From Humulus lupulus (Eukaryota > Streptophyta > Magnoliopsida > Rosales > Cannabaceae): 64,000 nucleotides of DNA. Location of the stretch: the NCBI RefSeq assembly GCF_963169125.1, contig NC_084795.1:278514122-278578121 (forward strand), in the 5' to 3' direction. The notes under the pieces are model-generated. The model made no database searches, was not told where the DNA came from, and worked only from the letters and a program-made list of their open reading frames with translations. Shown piece after piece: positions 35,377 to 47,426 of this stretch; within the stretch, counting starts at the first letter, position 1; the number at the start of each line of letters is the position of its first letter. Both the position numbers and the translations under genes were made by a program.

Positions 35377-37080
35377 CTATGTATAAGTCGCGTAGACCAG
35401 CTTAAATTTTTCTACAGACTTATTCTTCTTTGGGCCGTGCTGGTTGCCCTCGTCGTTCCCCTTTCTCTTGCCTCCACCGAACTGGTTATTCTGTGTAACG
35501 TTCTGGGTCGCTATCATGACCTCCGTTCCCACTCCAATGGGCTGCTCAGGGACCTGGCTGGTTCCTGGAGCTGAGGCTTGGGCCTCCTCCAAGTTGATCC
35601 AACCTTGGGCCCTATTTAGGAATTCATTTACTGAGCTAACTCCCTTTCTTTGTATTTCGTTCCAGAGTCCCCCTCCGACGAGGATTCCAGTCCTCAAAGC
35701 CATGAGCTTGGAGCTGTCATCTGCATCTCTGGCCCGAGCAGTGACGTTCGCGAACCTGCTCAGGTAAGCCTTCAAAGGCTCGTCGGGTTGTTGCCTCACG
35801 TTAGCCAGGGAGTCGGCCTTGACACGAGCAGCCTAGGAGGCTCGGAATGCTCTTTTGAAGTCAGCAGAGAAAGTTTTCCAGGAGCTGATTGACTGCTTCT
35901 TGTTCTGTTTGAACCACTGTCTGGCCAGCCTAGTCAGTGTGGAGGGAAATATCAGACACCTCAGCTCGGGGCCAGTGTTGTGGGTCATCATCAGTGTATT
36001 GAACATACCCAGATAATCTGACGGATCTCCGTCCCCGTTGAACTTGGACAGGTGCGGCATACGGAAACCGGGCGGGTATGTCGTTGCTGCTATGTTGGGG
36101 GCGAAGAGCTCAAGCTCGTCCCCCGAATCATATTCGTCTTTTTCTTTCTCCGACAGGAACTTCCTCATTAGCTCCTCCATCTGAGCCAGGCGTTCAAGGG
36201 TTTTGTCCTGATTTCCTTAGTTATTCCGGGGCTGTTCAACAACTCTGAATCCATTGTATACGTTTGGTGGGTTATTGCCCCTCCTATCTTGAGATGGGTT
36301 ATTTGGGACATTCTCGCTGTTACGTACCTCGGACAGGTCTCCCCCTGAGCGAGCACGGCTGCCACCTCCTACTGGGTCTCCCCTATGAGAGTTAAGGCGA
36401 TCCCGTAGGTCGCCCCTCGGGGTGGCTTGAGGACTTTGTGTCGAGCTTAGGCGTTGACGCAGGTCTCCGCCAGAAAGGTCACTTCAGCGACTTCCGGTCC
36501 AGTAGCTCCCGTTAGAGAAGCTCGGAGCCCACCTCTGGGGGTGAGGATCCGGGCTTCCTCTGGGCGCCCTGCTACGATGGGAAGGTCCTGCGGATGGCGG
36601 GTTTCTCCTGCTACTTCCATAAGCTGGAATATCTCGGATAGACCGAGGAGGAGATGGGTATCTTATCGGTGAGGGAGGATGCTTGTTCGGGGATGCAATC
36701 TTGGTTCCGTCAGGGTGGATCAGGTTAGGTGGGGGCCTTTCAGCCCTGCCAACTTGCGGGCCTTGCACCTGGCGATCTGGACGAGGCGCAGGACAGCTGA
36801 CCGGGACGGGCTGGTGCTGTGAGCCCTCCCTGGATCTCCTTCTAGAATTCCCTCGAGCCCTCCTTGGCGTGCTCGAGGCTGGCAGTGAGCTGGGAGTTGA
36901 AGTTCGGACCGAGCGGCTATACTGTTGTTCGGCTCTGGGTATTTCTTCGAAGTTTGCCTCTCGGCGGTGCGATGAGGGAGTAGAGTTGGACGTCGGAGGT
37001 CTAACCGAGCGGCTAGGCCTGGACCGATTACCCCAGCGGGACTTACGAGTCTCACCTTGCCTCTTTCCGACGTTAATCAT
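35377..37080 (-). pseudogene. gag of element B, main part
   Basis: Positions 36180-35377 hold the Gag core (MPHLSKFNGDGDPSDYLGMF, ARQWFKQNKKQSISSW, PDEPLKAYLSRF), broken by a stop at 35833. A basic segment, KRKGN...GPKKNKS, follows. Positions 37080-36484 hold a basic Arg- and Ser-rich N-terminal part in another frame. The first 50 residues lie beyond the nested chromovirus, at 43218-43073. The gag frame is therefore split by one insertion, stops and frame changes. Confidence 0.78.
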
Positions 37081-37139
37081 TCTCCATTTCTACCGATGTG
37101 TAGAAATCCGGGTTCGGATTAGGTGGTCGGGGTGCCGAA

Positions 37140-37753
37140 TGTGGCGTGCTGCCCCTTTGGCACACCCACATGGGGCCATTTTGTAATGAGCATGCCTTGG
37201 TGCTTGATCATTAGTCAAGTCTTGCACCAAGCAACCTCATGGGATAGGGTAGTGGCAGTTTTGTAATATTGCATATGTCTCCCAGACAAAAATCATATAT
37301 GTTCCTGGGAAGACTTTATTTCCCTAGAAGGCTCCTTAGGGGGAGGTGACCTGGTGACTTAGGGAAGCACCATGGCCATCAGCAGATAGGGGCCAAAGCT
37401 GTGTACTCCCTTGCCCTATCAAGGCTATATACTAATGAAATAACATTTATCCATACTTGCCCCTGTGTACTTCCTTGTTGCTTATGTGTTACTTGTTTGT
37501 TACCTTCGTTGGGCCTTTGTGTGCCACTTGCCTTGTTGTGTGCTTTGTGTTGTGTGGACGTTCCTAGGAATGACTTGCTTTGTGCTTGCTCATACTTCGT
37601 TATTGCCCGTTGCATGTCCGAGATGTGTATGTGGCTAACCGCTGAGTTTGTTTGCCTGTAGGTGTGTGTTGTAGGCTGACTTGCTAGCTTGAAGAGTCTG
37701 CAAGTGCCGCACGTTCCGTCTAGTTGGAATCCCCAAATAGCCGGCCCGTGACA
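37140..37753 (+). repeat. 5' LTR of the chromovirus
   Basis: It starts TGTGGCGTGCTG and ends GGCCCGTGACA. It should hold the promoter of the element; no single TATA box stands out to me. An ATG at 37724 inside this LTR is in frame with gag-pol but precedes the primer site. Confidence 0.93.
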
Positions 37754-37755
37754 GT

Positions 37756-37769
37756 TGGTATCAGAGCCA
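37756..37769 (+). other. Primer-binding site of the chromovirus
   Basis: TTGGTATCAGAGCC, two bases after the LTR, is the well-known complement to the 3' end of the plant initiator methionine tRNA used by many plant LTR elements. Confidence 0.9.
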
Positions 37770-37798
37770 AGTTAGAAAGCGCTTGGCAAAAACACACT

Positions 37799-40700
37799 AT
37801 GGTGAACCACACTCAGAGGATCGAAGCTCTTGAGAAGCGAGTTGGGGAACTGGATGGCCTGGACGAGAGGGTCAGGGATCTTTCCTTTGCAAGTCAGGAC
37901 TCGGGTTCGTCTGATGCATACAATCGCATAGCTGCGTTGGAGAAGGAGAATGATGTTCTTCTATCCAGAATTATCGCGTTGGAGAAAAGAAACACTCCAA
38001 CAAGTACTTCTGTTTCCCCGAGGTGGGAAGAGCGCATCGCGGCAGTGGAGCGCATGCTAAAGGAACAAGAAGTTTCAATAAATGACACAACGGAAGATTG
38101 CAGGGAGGCAGTCGGTGTGCTCAGAGAAGAAATGGCTGAGCTTACTGCCAAGGTAAACCTGACCATGCGAGCGGTTGGGAATGCCCCTGCAACAGGGCCG
38201 ATGGGTATGGAATATGGCCGAGCCAAAGTACCCGAGCCGAGGCCCTATAATGGGGCCAGAGATGCAAAGGATTTGGAGAATTTCCTCTTTGACATGGAAC
38301 ATTACTTTAGAGTTGTGCGGGCCGATTCGGAAGATGGAAAGGTCGCCATGGCTACCATGTATTTGTCGGGGGATGCCAAAGTGTGGTGGAGGACCAAATA
38401 TGATGATATAGAGAATGGCAGGTGTACCATCACATCTTGGGCGGACCTGAAGAGGGAATTAAAGACGCAGTTTCTGCCAGAAAATGTAGCTTACATAGCT
38501 CGTCGCCAGTTACGAGAGCTTAAACAAGTCGGGACAGTCCGAGAGTATGTAAAGAGATTTTCAGGACTGATGCTCGATATTAAAGACATGTCCGAAGTGG
38601 ACAGGCTCTTCTGCTTCCTCGAGGGACTGAAACCGTGGGCCAAGCAAGAACTTCAAAGACAGCGGGTGACTGATCTAGCCACCGCTCAAGCTGCTGCCGA
38701 ACGCTTAACAGACTACACTCCGGAGAGTAGCCTGCCGAAAAAGGCTACCCCTCCAGCCAGCTCAAGTAGCGTCGGGAGTAAGAAGTTTGGGAAGTCCTGG
38801 CAGGGCAAGAGTGGGGGAGAGAAGAGGACAGCTGAGTCCAATTCTTCCAGTGGGACAGATGCTGCTGTAGGGAAGAAGCCGCTAGCTTGTTGGATTTGCA
38901 AAGGCTCACACAAGTCGGCAGTATGCAAATTCCGGGGCCAGATAAATGCCCTCATTGGCCAAGAACAACAAGGTGAAGGAGAAGAGGAAGAAGAAGAAGA
39001 GTACGCGCACATGGGCGCTGTCCGCCTGTTGAACGCTCTCAAGAAGCATGGCGAGAAAGGGAAGAAGACCCTGGGGAAAGGGCTAATGTTCGTGGATGCC
39101 GCTATCAATGGCAAGCCTGCCAAAAGCGTGATGATTGATACTGGCGCCACCCACAACTTCATCTCTGAACTCGAAGCCAAGCGACTGGGACTAAAGCTGG
39201 AGAAAGATGCAGGCCGCATGAAGGCGGTCAACTCCAAAGCCTTGGCCACATCTGGCGTGGCTAAAGGGGTAAACGTGAAGATCGACACGTGGGAAGGGCA
39301 GACTGATTTGGTGGTCGTCCATATGGACGACTTCGATGTAGTTTTGGGAATGGACTTTCTAACCGAGAAAGGTGCCATTCCAATTCCTGCCACTGGAAGC
39401 TTACTCATAATGGGAGAGACTCCTTCAATGGTACCTGCAAAGGTGAAGCCACCCCCTGCTGTGAAGCTTCTATCAGCTTTACAGTTCAAGAAGGGTGTGA
39501 GGAAGCAGGAGCCGACTTATGTAGCTGTGCCCACCGTGTTCGAAGAAGTAGTGGAAGAAATTGTTCCACTAGAAATTACGAGGGTCTTGAAGGTGTATGG
39601 GGATGTGATGCCAGATAAACTCCCCAAAGCCTTGCCACCAAAGAGGGGGATTGATCACCAGATAGAACTGGTGCCTGGAGCGAAACCTCCAACAAAAGCG
39701 CCATACAGAATGGCACCCCCTGAGCTAGAAGAATTGAGGAAGCAATTAAAAGAGCTATTGGAGGCAGGCTTCATCAGACCGTCGAAGGCGCCATATGGCG
39801 CACCGGTGCTATTCCAGAAGAAGCACGATGGGAGCTTGAGACTGTGCATCGACTATAGGGCTCTCAATAAGGTGACAGTTCGCAACACATACCCCATTCC
39901 TCTAATCGCTGATTTGTTCGACCAGCTAAGTGGAGCTAAATACTTCACAAAGTTGGACTTGAGATCGGGCTATTATCAGGTGAGGATTGCAGATGGGGAT
40001 GAACCAAAGACTACGTGTGTTACTCGATACGGAGCATTTGAGTTTCGAGTAATGCCGTTTGGGTTGACAAATGCACCTGCTACCTTCTGTACACTAATGA
40101 ACCAAGTATTCCACGAGTATCTAGATAAGTTCGTGGTGGTGTACTTGGATGACATCGTGGTTTATAGTGCCACGATAGAAGAGCATCAAGAACACTTGGC
40201 TCAAGTGTTTCAGAAGTTGAGAGAGAACCAGCTATATGTGAAGCGAGAGAAATGCTCGTTTGCACAGGAGAGCATCAAGTTCTTAGGCCACGTGGTGGAA
40301 CGTGGCCGTATTCGTATGGATCTGGAGAAAGTGAGGGCAATCCAGGAATGGAAAGCCCCCACAAACGTGAAAGAACTCCGCTCCTTCTTGGGCCTAGCTA
40401 ACTACTATAGAAGATTTGTGGACGGCTACTCAAGAAGGGCGACACCTTTGACCGAGCTTCTGAAAAAGGGTGTGATTTGGGCGTGGACTGACAAGTGTGC
40501 TGAAGCGTTCAGAAGTTTGAAAGAAGCCATGATGAAGGATCCTGTTCTTGCCTTGCCAACTATTAGCAAGCCCTTCGAAGTACAGACAGATGCATCGGAT
40601 TATGCTCTGGGAGGGGTACTAGTACAAGAGGACCACCCAGTCGCATACGAAAGTCGCAAGCTGTCTGAAGCTGAGAGGAGGTATACTGCCCAGGAGAAGG

Positions 40701-42442
40701 AGCTCCTCGCAGTTATACATTGCTTGCGAGTGTGGAGGCATTACTTGCTGGGGTCAAAGTTCGTGGTGAAGACGGATAATGCAGCTGTGAGTCATTTCCT
40801 TACTCAGCCGAAGCTGACCCCTAAGCAGGCTCGATGGCAGGAGTTTGTGGCGGAATTCGACTTCCGTTTTGAGCACAGGGCAGGACGCTTGAACCAGGCA
40901 GCTGACGCCTTGAGTCGTAAAGCGGAGTTGGCGACTCTAAAGATCATGGCTAGTTTATCGGCTAGCGTGGTGAACACTCCACTCAAGGAACGCATTAAAG
41001 AAAACCTAGAAAAAGACCCAGTTGTCAGGACCATCCTGAAGCTCGTAAAAGAAGGCAAGACTCGCCAGTTCTGGGTGGAGGATGACCTTCTGTGGGCTAA
41101 AGGGGGACGCTTGTATGTTCCAAAAGCTGGAGATTTGCGAAGGACATTACTAAGCGAGTGTCATGACACTCTGTGGGCAGGTCATCCAGGGTGGCAGAGA
41201 ACCCATGCCCTCTTGAAGCAGGGCTACTACTGGCCACAAATGCGGGACGATGTAGTGGAGTACACCAAGACATGTCTGGTCTGCCAGCAAGACAAGGTCG
41301 ATAGGAACAAGACACCTGGGTTGTTGGAGCCCTTGCGAGTCCCAAGCCGACCGTGGGAGAGCGTGTCGCTTGACTTTATCACCAGTCTTCCGAAGACAGG
41401 AGATTTAAGTGCGATCTTGGTGGTCGTGGATAGATTCTCGAAGTATGCAACATTCATCCCAGTGTCGAAGTACTGTTCGGCAGAAGAGACAGCCAGACAA
41501 TTTTTCAAACATATTGTCAAATATTGGGGAGTGCCCCAGAACATAGTCAGTGACCGAGATGGAAGATTCACGGGGACGTTTTGGTCCGAATTATTCAATC
41601 TCTTGGGGTCACAACTGAATATTTCCTCGAGCTACCATCCGCAGACAGATGGGCAGACAGAAAGATTCAACGGGATGTTGGAAGAGTACTTGCGCCACTT
41701 TGTCAATGCCAATCAGAAGAATTGGCCGCAACTACTCGATGTAGCTCAATTTTGTTTCAACTCTCAAAAGAGTTCTTCGTCGAATAAGAACCCTTTTGAA
41801 GTTGTTAATGGACAGCAACCACTGTTACCCCACACAGTGGACAAATATCGCGGTCGGAACCCGCGAGCCTTTCACTTCACCAAAGACTGGAAGAAGACAA
41901 CAGAGATTGCCCGAGCTTATCTAGAGAAAGCCTCAAGAAGAATGAAGAAGTGGGCAGATCAGAAGCGCAGACCACTGGAGTTCAAAGCAGGTGACTTAGT
42001 GTTAATCAAGCTGCGGCCCGAACAGTTGAGATTCCGAGGGGACAAAGACATCAGACTCGTCCGCAAGTACGAGGGTCCAGTCTCAGTCATCTCAAAAGTT
42101 GGCCTAACTTCATACAAAGTCGACCTACCCGCTTGGATGAAGATACACCCGGTCCTTCACGTCAGCAACTTGAAGCCGTATCATGAAGACCCAGCCAATC
42201 CAGAGCGCAACCAGTCAACCAGAGGAGGAGTCAGTGTTCAGCCAAGGAGCAAGCGTCAACCTGAAGAAATCCTGGCGGAAAGAACGGTCACCACTGACCG
42301 TAAAAAGCATAAGGAATATCTGGTAAAATGGAAGGGGCTCGCTGATGACGAAATCAGCTGGGAAAGGGCGGAAGACTTGAAGAAGCTCACGCAGAAGATT
42401 GAAGATCTACAAGCTACTTCGTCGAGGGCGCCGAAAGATTAA
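37799..42442 (+). CDS. gag-pol polyprotein of the chromovirus (1547 aa)
   Basis: One uninterrupted frame encodes everything needed for copying. In order: an N-terminal coiled coil (res. 5-140), a Gag core (about 190-300), a zinc knuckle [13 protein letters not shown] (near 364), protease DTGA (447-450), RT with YLDD (782-785), RNase H with [10 protein letters not shown] (930-939), an integrase zinc domain (H1122 to C1162), core residues D1192, D1252 and E1288, and a C-terminal chromodomain (about 1500-1530, EYLVKWKGL and SWE). The chromodomain marks a chromovirus and likely guides insertion to heterochromatin. The ATG at 37799 is chosen because it is the first after the primer site. All key residues are present. 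Confidence 0.93.
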   Translation: MVNHTQRIEALEKRVGELDGLDERVRDLSFASQDSGSSDAYNRIAALEKENDVLLSRIIALEKRNTPTSTSVSPRWEERIAAVERMLKEQEVSINDTTEDCREAVGVLREEMAELTAKVNLTMRAVGNAPATGPMGMEYGRAKVPEPRPYNGARDAKDLENFLFDMEHYFRVVRADSEDGKVAMATMYLSGDAKVWWRTKYDDIENGRCTITSWADLKRELKTQFLPENVAYIARRQLRELKQVGTVREYVKRFSGLMLDIKDMSEVDRLFCFLEGLKPWAKQELQRQRVTDLATAQAAAERLTDYTPESSLPKKATPPASSSSVGSKKFGKSWQGKSGGEKRTAESNSSSGTDAAVGKKPLACWICKGSHKSAVCKFRGQINALIGQEQQGEGEEEEEEEYAHMGAVRLLNALKKHGEKGKKTLGKGLMFVDAAINGKPAKSVMIDTGATHNFISELEAKRLGLKLEKDAGRMKAVNSKALATSGVAKGVNVKIDTWEGQTDLVVVHMDDFDVVLGMDFLTEKGAIPIPATGSLLIMGETPSMVPAKVKPPPAVKLLSALQFKKGVRKQEPTYVAVPTVFEEVVEEIVPLEITRVLKVYGDVMPDKLPKALPPKRGIDHQIELVPGAKPPTKAPYRMAPPELEELRKQLKELLEAGFIRPSKAPYGAPVLFQKKHDGSLRLCIDYRALNKVTVRNTYPIPLIADLFDQLSGAKYFTKLDLRSGYYQVRIADGDEPKTTCVTRYGAFEFRVMPFGLTNAPATFCTLMNQVFHEYLDKFVVVYLDDIVVYSATIEEHQEHLAQVFQKLRENQLYVKREKCSFAQESIKFLGHVVERGRIRMDLEKVRAIQEWKAPTNVKELRSFLGLANYYRRFVDGYSRRATPLTELLKKGVIWAWTDKCAEAFRSLKEAMMKDPVLALPTISKPFEVQTDASDYALGGVLVQEDHPVAYESRKLSEAERRYTAQEKELLAVIHCLRVWRHYLLGSKFVVKTDNAAVSHFLTQPKLTPKQARWQEFVAEFDFRFEHRAGRLNQAADALSRKAELATLKIMASLSASVVNTPLKERIKENLEKDPVVRTILKLVKEGKTRQFWVEDDLLWAKGGRLYVPKAGDLRRTLLSECHDTLWAGHPGWQRTHALLKQGYYWPQMRDDVVEYTKTCLVCQQDKVDRNKTPGLLEPLRVPSRPWESVSLDFITSLPKTGDLSAILVVVDRFSKYATFIPVSKYCSAEETARQFFKHIVKYWGVPQNIVSDRDGRFTGTFWSELFNLLGSQLNISSSYHPQTDGQTERFNGMLEEYLRHFVNANQKNWPQLLDVAQFCFNSQKSSSSNKNPFEVVNGQQPLLPHTVDKYRGRNPRAFHFTKDWKKTTEIARAYLEKASRRMKKWADQKRRPLEFKAGDLVLIKLRPEQLRFRGDKDIRLVRKYEGPVSVISKVGLTSYKVDLPAWMKIHPVLHVSNLKPYHEDPANPERNQSTRGGVSVQPRSKRQPEEILAERTVTTDRKKHKEYLVKWKGLADDEISWERAEDLKKLTQKIEDLQATSSRAPKD

Positions 42443-42453
42443 GTGGGGGAGAG
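42441..42453 (+). other. Polypurine tract of the chromovirus
   Basis: AAGTGGGGGAGAG lies directly before the right LTR and overlaps the end of the gag-pol stop region. Confidence 0.85.
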
Positions 42454-43067
42454 TATGGCGTGCTGCCCCTTTGGCACACCCACATGGGGCCATTTTGTAA
42501 TGAGCATGCCTTGGTGCTTGATCATTAGTCAAGTCTTGCACCAAGCAACCTCATGGGATAGGGTAGTGGCAGTTTTGTAATATTGCATATGTCTCCCAGA
42601 CAAAAATCATATATGTTCCTGGGAAGACTTTATTTCCCTAGAAGGCTCCTTAGGGGGAGGTGACCTGGTGACTTAGGGAAGCACCATGGCCATCAGCAGA
42701 TAGGGGCCAAAGCTGTGTACTCCCTTGCCCTATCAAGGCTATATACTAATGAAATAACATTTATCCATACTTGCCCCTGTGTACTTCCTTGTTGCTTATG
42801 TGTTACTTGTTTGTTACCTTCGTTGGGCCTTTGTGTGCCACTTGCCTTGTTGTGTGCTTTGTGTTGTGTGGACGTTCCTAGGAATGACTTGCTTTGTGCT
42901 TGCTCATACTTCGTTATTGCCCGTTGCATGTCCGAGATGTGTATGTGGCTAACCGCTGAGTTTGTTTGCCTGTAGGTGTGTGTTGTAGGCTGACTTGCTA
43001 GCTTGAAGAGTCTGCAAGTGCCGCACGTTCCGTCTAGTTGGAATCCCCAAATAGCCGGCCCGTGACA
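42454..43067 (+). repeat. 3' LTR of the chromovirus
   Basis: It is collinear with the left LTR over its full 614 bp. Its first bases are TA rather than TG. The CCGAA duplication follows at 43068. Confidence 0.93.
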
Positions 43068-43072
43068 CCGAA

Positions 43073-43218
43073 CTTCCAGTGTCATCCTGGCCTATTGGCT
43101 GCTTGCCCGGCCGCTGCTGAACTTCAAGGTTTTGCTCACCAGAGATGGCGGCATGACGAGCCTCCTGCCCATCATGTTGTTCCGCCTCGTTACCGTGTCT
43201 TGATCGAGTGGTCACCAT
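43073..43218 (-). pseudogene. N-terminal gag fragment of element B
   Basis: The frame from 43218 begins MVTTRSRHGNEAEQHDGQEA and runs into the nested chromovirus. It continues in concept at 37139 leftward. It lies 45 bases from the primer-binding region of B. Confidence 0.7.
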
Positions 43219-43273
43219 AGTTGGATGTTTGCGATAGCACCAATCTAACTAGCTCTCAATGAAAGCACCAAAC

Positions 43274-43973
43274 TGTTGACGCGGTTCTTCGCCAACAGGT
43301 AATTAAGAAAATAAGAGAAAGAGATTAGTGCTTAATAATGAACCAAAACAGATGAATGATCTTAAAATGGATTGATGACATAACTACGTTTTTAGGTGGT
43401 TCAAAGGTTAAAATCCTTCTACTCCACCAGCCAATATTATTGCTATATTTCTGGTATTTTTTACAGAGTATTTTGTTACATAAAAGAATCCAACCCTTTG
43501 CAACTCCCAAGGTCTCCATATTTACAGGAGAGGGCACCTGGGAGTTGGCAAGGGGGGTCATCCCGTGACCTTCTTACCCATCATGTCACTTCTGTGACAT
43601 TCATGATTAATTCCTAAAACCTGACAAATGAAGTGTGGTCTAGTCAACAGGTAAGGGGGATAATGGGCCGCACGGCCCAACCTAGTCGTGGGTGCCTGAA
43701 TACGCACGTTCATGCTGCGTGTCTGAGAATTCAGGGATATATCAGACACGTGATGTCTGATATGTGCACGTTTACATTGCGTGGTTGACTTTATAAAGAG
43801 TCACGGCTTCCAACTCCAGCTCGTGTCTTCGAGCTGGATGTCTTCTTGACCTGCGGTCTTTATTTTCCTGACTCGACTCTTAAACTCTTGGTGAACATTT
43901 GGTTACCTCGAGCTAAAGAGGTAGGACCTGACGACAGTAGCTCTGGTCATGTGGTATCCACGTGGCTGATATA
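43274..43973 (-). repeat. 5' LTR of element B, outer end lost
   Basis: About 700 bp match 23092-23790 of the 3' LTR. The match stops after GGCTGATATA, about 50 bp before the expected LTR end, and host AT-rich DNA follows. The two LTRs differ at many sites, so B is clearly older than the nested chromovirus. Confidence 0.85.
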
Positions 43974-44745
43974 TATAGAAACTAAATGTGCACCACATAA
44001 CTCCTTTCAGTTATAAAATAATTTACAAAATACATTTATGATCAAATTAATTAAAAAAAATTAACTGAATTATAAATTATTTTTTGCTTGCCATAAATCA
44101 TTTTCTACTAATAATTTTTTAAATAATTTTCTAACTAAAATGATATATAATACATATTTAACAAATTTTGTAATCAAAATGATACAAAATAAAATTTAGG
44201 GATTTTAAAAATGGGTTTATGTATAGAGTAATGATATGTGCACTTAAATATTATACATAGTGATGTGACACTGTTTTTTAAAATAGGGAATCTCAATTTT
44301 AATAAATGTATTTGATTAGACTAAATTGTCACATCACTGTATATAATATTTGGGTATAAATGTAATTGAGTATGCTAAATTACTATATTATTGTGTATAA
44401 TATTTGAGTATATATTTGTGTATAATGTATCAATTTAGCTTAATTAATCTTATTTATTAAAATTAAAATCTACTATTTAAAAAAATAGTGATACATTTAC
44501 ATTCTATAATATTTTTGTGTATATTTTACGCTTAATATAATAATAGCAAACATATTATTACTTTACTCTTATATATAATACTATTTATTAATGTAATATT
44601 TTCTTGAAAAAGAAAACTATTAATAATAATACTCCGACTGAGACTGACTGACTGTTCAGTTCAGTCTCTTCATTCGTCAAAACTCTTCTTCTTCTTCCAC
44701 AAGTTAAAGTATTTCAGGCTTGAAGTTCAAAAACACAGTAAGAAA
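43974..44745. other. AT-rich intergenic DNA and upstream region of the Agenet gene
   Basis: A MITE-like segment lies at about 44225-44360. It starts near AGTAATGATATGTGCAC, with inner inverted repeats ATAGTGATGTGACA and TGTCACATCACTGTAT. The last 120 bases (CT-rich, TTCTTCTTCTTCC) look like a plant 5' leader. No clear TATA box was fixed. Confidence 0.5.
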
Positions 44746-47426
44746 ATGGTTGATTCTTCAAGAAAAGATACTAGGGTTGAGGTTCGGAGAACTGGCCAAG
44801 GCTTCAAGAACGCCTGGTATCCGGCCACCATTGTTACTCCTCGTTCTCACTCACCAAAGAAGAGGAAGCGTAACAAAAACGACGAACAAGGCTCCATCGT
44901 CGTCGTAAAATATCAAAGCATCTTTACCGACGCCGCCAAAAAGAGACGCCTCGTTGAAAAGCTCGACCGTGCTTTTATCAGGCCGGCGCCACCTTCCCAC
45001 ACAGAGCCGGAACTTGATAAGCCATTTGAGCCAAACGACGTCGTTGATGCCTTAAACGACGGCGTCTGGTGGACTGGTGTCCTCCTCCGCGTCGATGACG
45101 ACAACTGCACTGTTTTCTTCAAGGACTCTCCTGATCTGAAGGACTTCCACCTCTCACAGCTCCGACCTCACTGGGATTGGGTGGAAGAAAAATGGAGTCC
45201 GTCACAAAAGCAGGTACTGAACACTAATTTCTTCTCTCTGGCTTGGATTCTAGGGTTTTCTTTTTCTTTGTTTCTTGATCGATCACTGCTATTTAGACAT
45301 GGGTTTTGTATTTTTTTTATTGCTATGATGAGTTTATAGAAAAACATGCATATTTTAGTGTAAAGATCCTAGCTTTATGTGATTTTTTTATTTGTATATA
45401 AAGGTACTATTTTTATTTGTTTCAACTTGTTCAAGACGTTTAAGTAATTATCATTTTGTTTCTTCTTGACCTGTTTTAAAGAAGCTAGCTTTATGGGACT
45501 TTTTTGAATTATTATTATTATTATTCATCTGAATATGAAAGCGTTTATAGTATCATTTTTTCCCTTTTCTCTTAGTTGTATTTTTTATAGATACTACTAC
45601 TTAGTATGATGAGTTTATAGTAAAACATGCATACTATAGTAAAAAAATGCTAGCTTTATGTGCTATCATATTTGTTTCTAGTTGCTCAAGGGTTTAAGGT
45701 AAGTATCATTGTGATAATTATGTTTTTTTTTTCTTTGAAAAAAATGAGTGCTTGCAGGAAATACAATACTCAAAATTCAAACCAGGAACACCAGTAGAAG
45801 TGCATCATAAGACCAATAATACGGGGGTTACATGGATCCCAGCTACTGTGATTGGGGAAAAGGGTACAGATTCTGTTGTAGTGAGGTGTAAGAAGGATAA
45901 AGCTGAGAAAATTACTGTACAACTAGAGATGTTTAGACCTGAGCCTCCTCAATTGAGTAGTGACAAAGATTTTCAGTTGATGGATAGGGTTGATGCTTTC
46001 TGTGATTTGGGTTGGTCAGTTGGATCAATCACTAAAGTTCTTATACAAAGAAGGTACGCTGTTAATTTTGGTACTATGAGGGAGAGGAATGAGGTGGTAT
46101 TCAATCACTCTAAACTGCGGTTACACTTGGAATGGGTTGATGGACAATGGATTACCAATTCAGGGGTATGTCTTTAGCTTATGTTGTTGTTCTCTGGTTT
46201 TTTTCAAGGCTTGTATATATGTACCAATTCAAGTTTATTAAATTTAATGGTGTTCTTCTTTCTTTTTAGGAGGTTGTAACCCCACCCACTCAACAACTTC
46301 AAACTCACCAAGTATGTGATACAGCCACAAACATTGATTCACCACCTACCTTAGATGAAAGCTCTGGTTCTGAACTCAATGTGACTGAAAAACAAACACC
46401 TTGTTCAACCAACAAGGATGATGCTCAAATGAAAGAGCTGCAACAACCCTCAGCTACTGCTACGAATGGTCTCTAACTTGTCTTGTTCATGTTATTTCAA
46501 TACATTGTATTATATATAAAAATAATGAAGTTGTTTCCCTATGGTTTTGCAGTTGATGGGGCCAATTCGCCGAAAGTAAATGGCAATGTACAAGAAGCTG
46601 AAAATTCAAACGTGTTCGTGGAGCCTCATGGTGATGAGTATGACATTTCTGTTCTGCTATCTTTTGAGGTAAATCTTAATCTGTTTCACAATAGCAGAGA
46701 CTGGCCTCTACTTGGGACTGATTAATAACATCTTTTCTGCTAATTTAGGAGGGTGATCAAAATCCAAACGGTATAATAGAGAAGAGGGGAGAACACTCTG
46801 AATTACAAGCTGCAAACTCTCAAGGTACAATCATGGTCTTTATACTGGAATTATCAGTTTGCTAGAACTTTATGTGACATGAAATTGGTTTGGTCACAGA
46901 TAACAATGAGGAAAGAAACACTCCTTTTGTGAAAAGATCAAAAGTTTGGAAATTAGTGGAATCATTGGAAGTCTTCCAAAAACTGCCACAGAAGCCTCAT
47001 TTTCATCCTTTGTTGAAAGAGGAAGGCGATGAAATTGAACGTGAAGCATTAGCTTTGAGTTATATGGTTAAGTTTGCCTTTTTGATTGAGAAGATCTTCA
47101 ATTTAGGAGAAGATGGTAGTATGGCTGATGTTGATTTCGTACTCACACAATTGACTGAAATGGAGAAGATGGGATTTGATGTGAAGATAGTAAAGAATAA
47201 TCTGAATGAGTGGAGAAGGAAGAAAGTTGAGTTGGAAGAAGTGAAAGCTCAAATAGCTTTGCATACTGATAAAAAGGCTAAAATTGATGAGGAGCTGAAG
47301 ATAATTGAAGAGAAACGATCATCGCTTATGTCTGCAAGTGCTCATGAAGCTTCCCAAGTGAGCAAGTGGATTGGAGAAGCCGACATGATCAATGAAGCTA
47401 TTAATGCTATAATGGAGAGCTCTTAA
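44746..47426 (+). CDS. Agenet/DUF724 domain protein, 6 exons, 597 aa
   Basis: Exons by splice sites: 44746-45213, 45758-46165, 46270-46468, 46553-46668, 46749-46824, 46900-47426. All introns are GT-AG and the joined frame is open. Exon 1 encodes an Agenet (Tudor-like) pair: V-E-V...WYPATIV (about res. 10-30) and VVDALNDGVWWTGVLL (about 100), ending WVEEKW. Exon 2 encodes a second pair (about 160-290, WIPATVIGEKG and VDAFCDLGWSVGSI). A polar linker follows. The C-terminal DUF724 domain (about 440-597) starts VWKLVESLEVFQKLPQ and ends in a coiled coil. Agenet domains bind modified histone tails or other ligands. Arabidopsis DUF724 relatives are tied loosely to growth and RNA transport; the role here is unproven. 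Confidence 0.92.

Larger units (their letters stand above)
37140..43067 (+). mobile_element. Young full-length Ty3/gypsy chromovirus nested in element B
   Basis: The two LTRs (37140-37753 and 42454-43067, 614 bp each) differ, as far as read by eye, only at the second base (TG against TA). CCGAA flanks the unit (37135-37139 and 43068-43072). A primer site TGGTATCAGAGCC (initiator Met tRNA type) follows the left LTR, and a polypurine tract precedes the right LTR. One intact gag-pol ORF fills the inside. The element sits in gag of element B in the opposite direction. Near-identical LTRs show a recent insertion. Confidence 0.95.
23092..43973 (-). mobile_element. Element B: large Tat-like Ty3/gypsy element with nested insertions
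   Basis: The - strand order is: 5' LTR (43274-43973, outer end missing), gag (43218 to 35377, split by a nested element), protease (35220-33949), RT and RNase H (33936-32758), second RNase H (32739-32413), integrase (32089-31193), tandem repeats (30330-30870), an antisense gene on the + strand (24851-30231), polypurine tract (23841-23855), 3' LTR (23092-23840). After removal of the two inserted units it would be about 12 kb. Scattered stops show that it is dead. Its layout parallels A2 but the sequence is clearly a different family. Confidence 0.85.

Noticed and set aside
36683..37186. 167-aa + strand ORF across the left edge of the chromovirus
   Set aside because: It crosses an insertion boundary and is antisense to the gag of element B.
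37756..37769. tRNA-Met gene fragment
   Set aside because: The short TGGTATCAGAGCC match follows an LTR directly and is a primer-binding site, not a tRNA gene.
37724..37798. Upstream in-frame ATG (37724) as gag-pol start
   Set aside because: It lies inside the LTR before the primer-binding site; the ATG at 37799 is the first in the internal region and leads into the usual coiled-coil start.
38713..39489. 258-aa ORF antisense to gag-pol
   Set aside because: It is a shadow of the intact gag-pol frame, with no splice or promoter signs and no recognisable domain.
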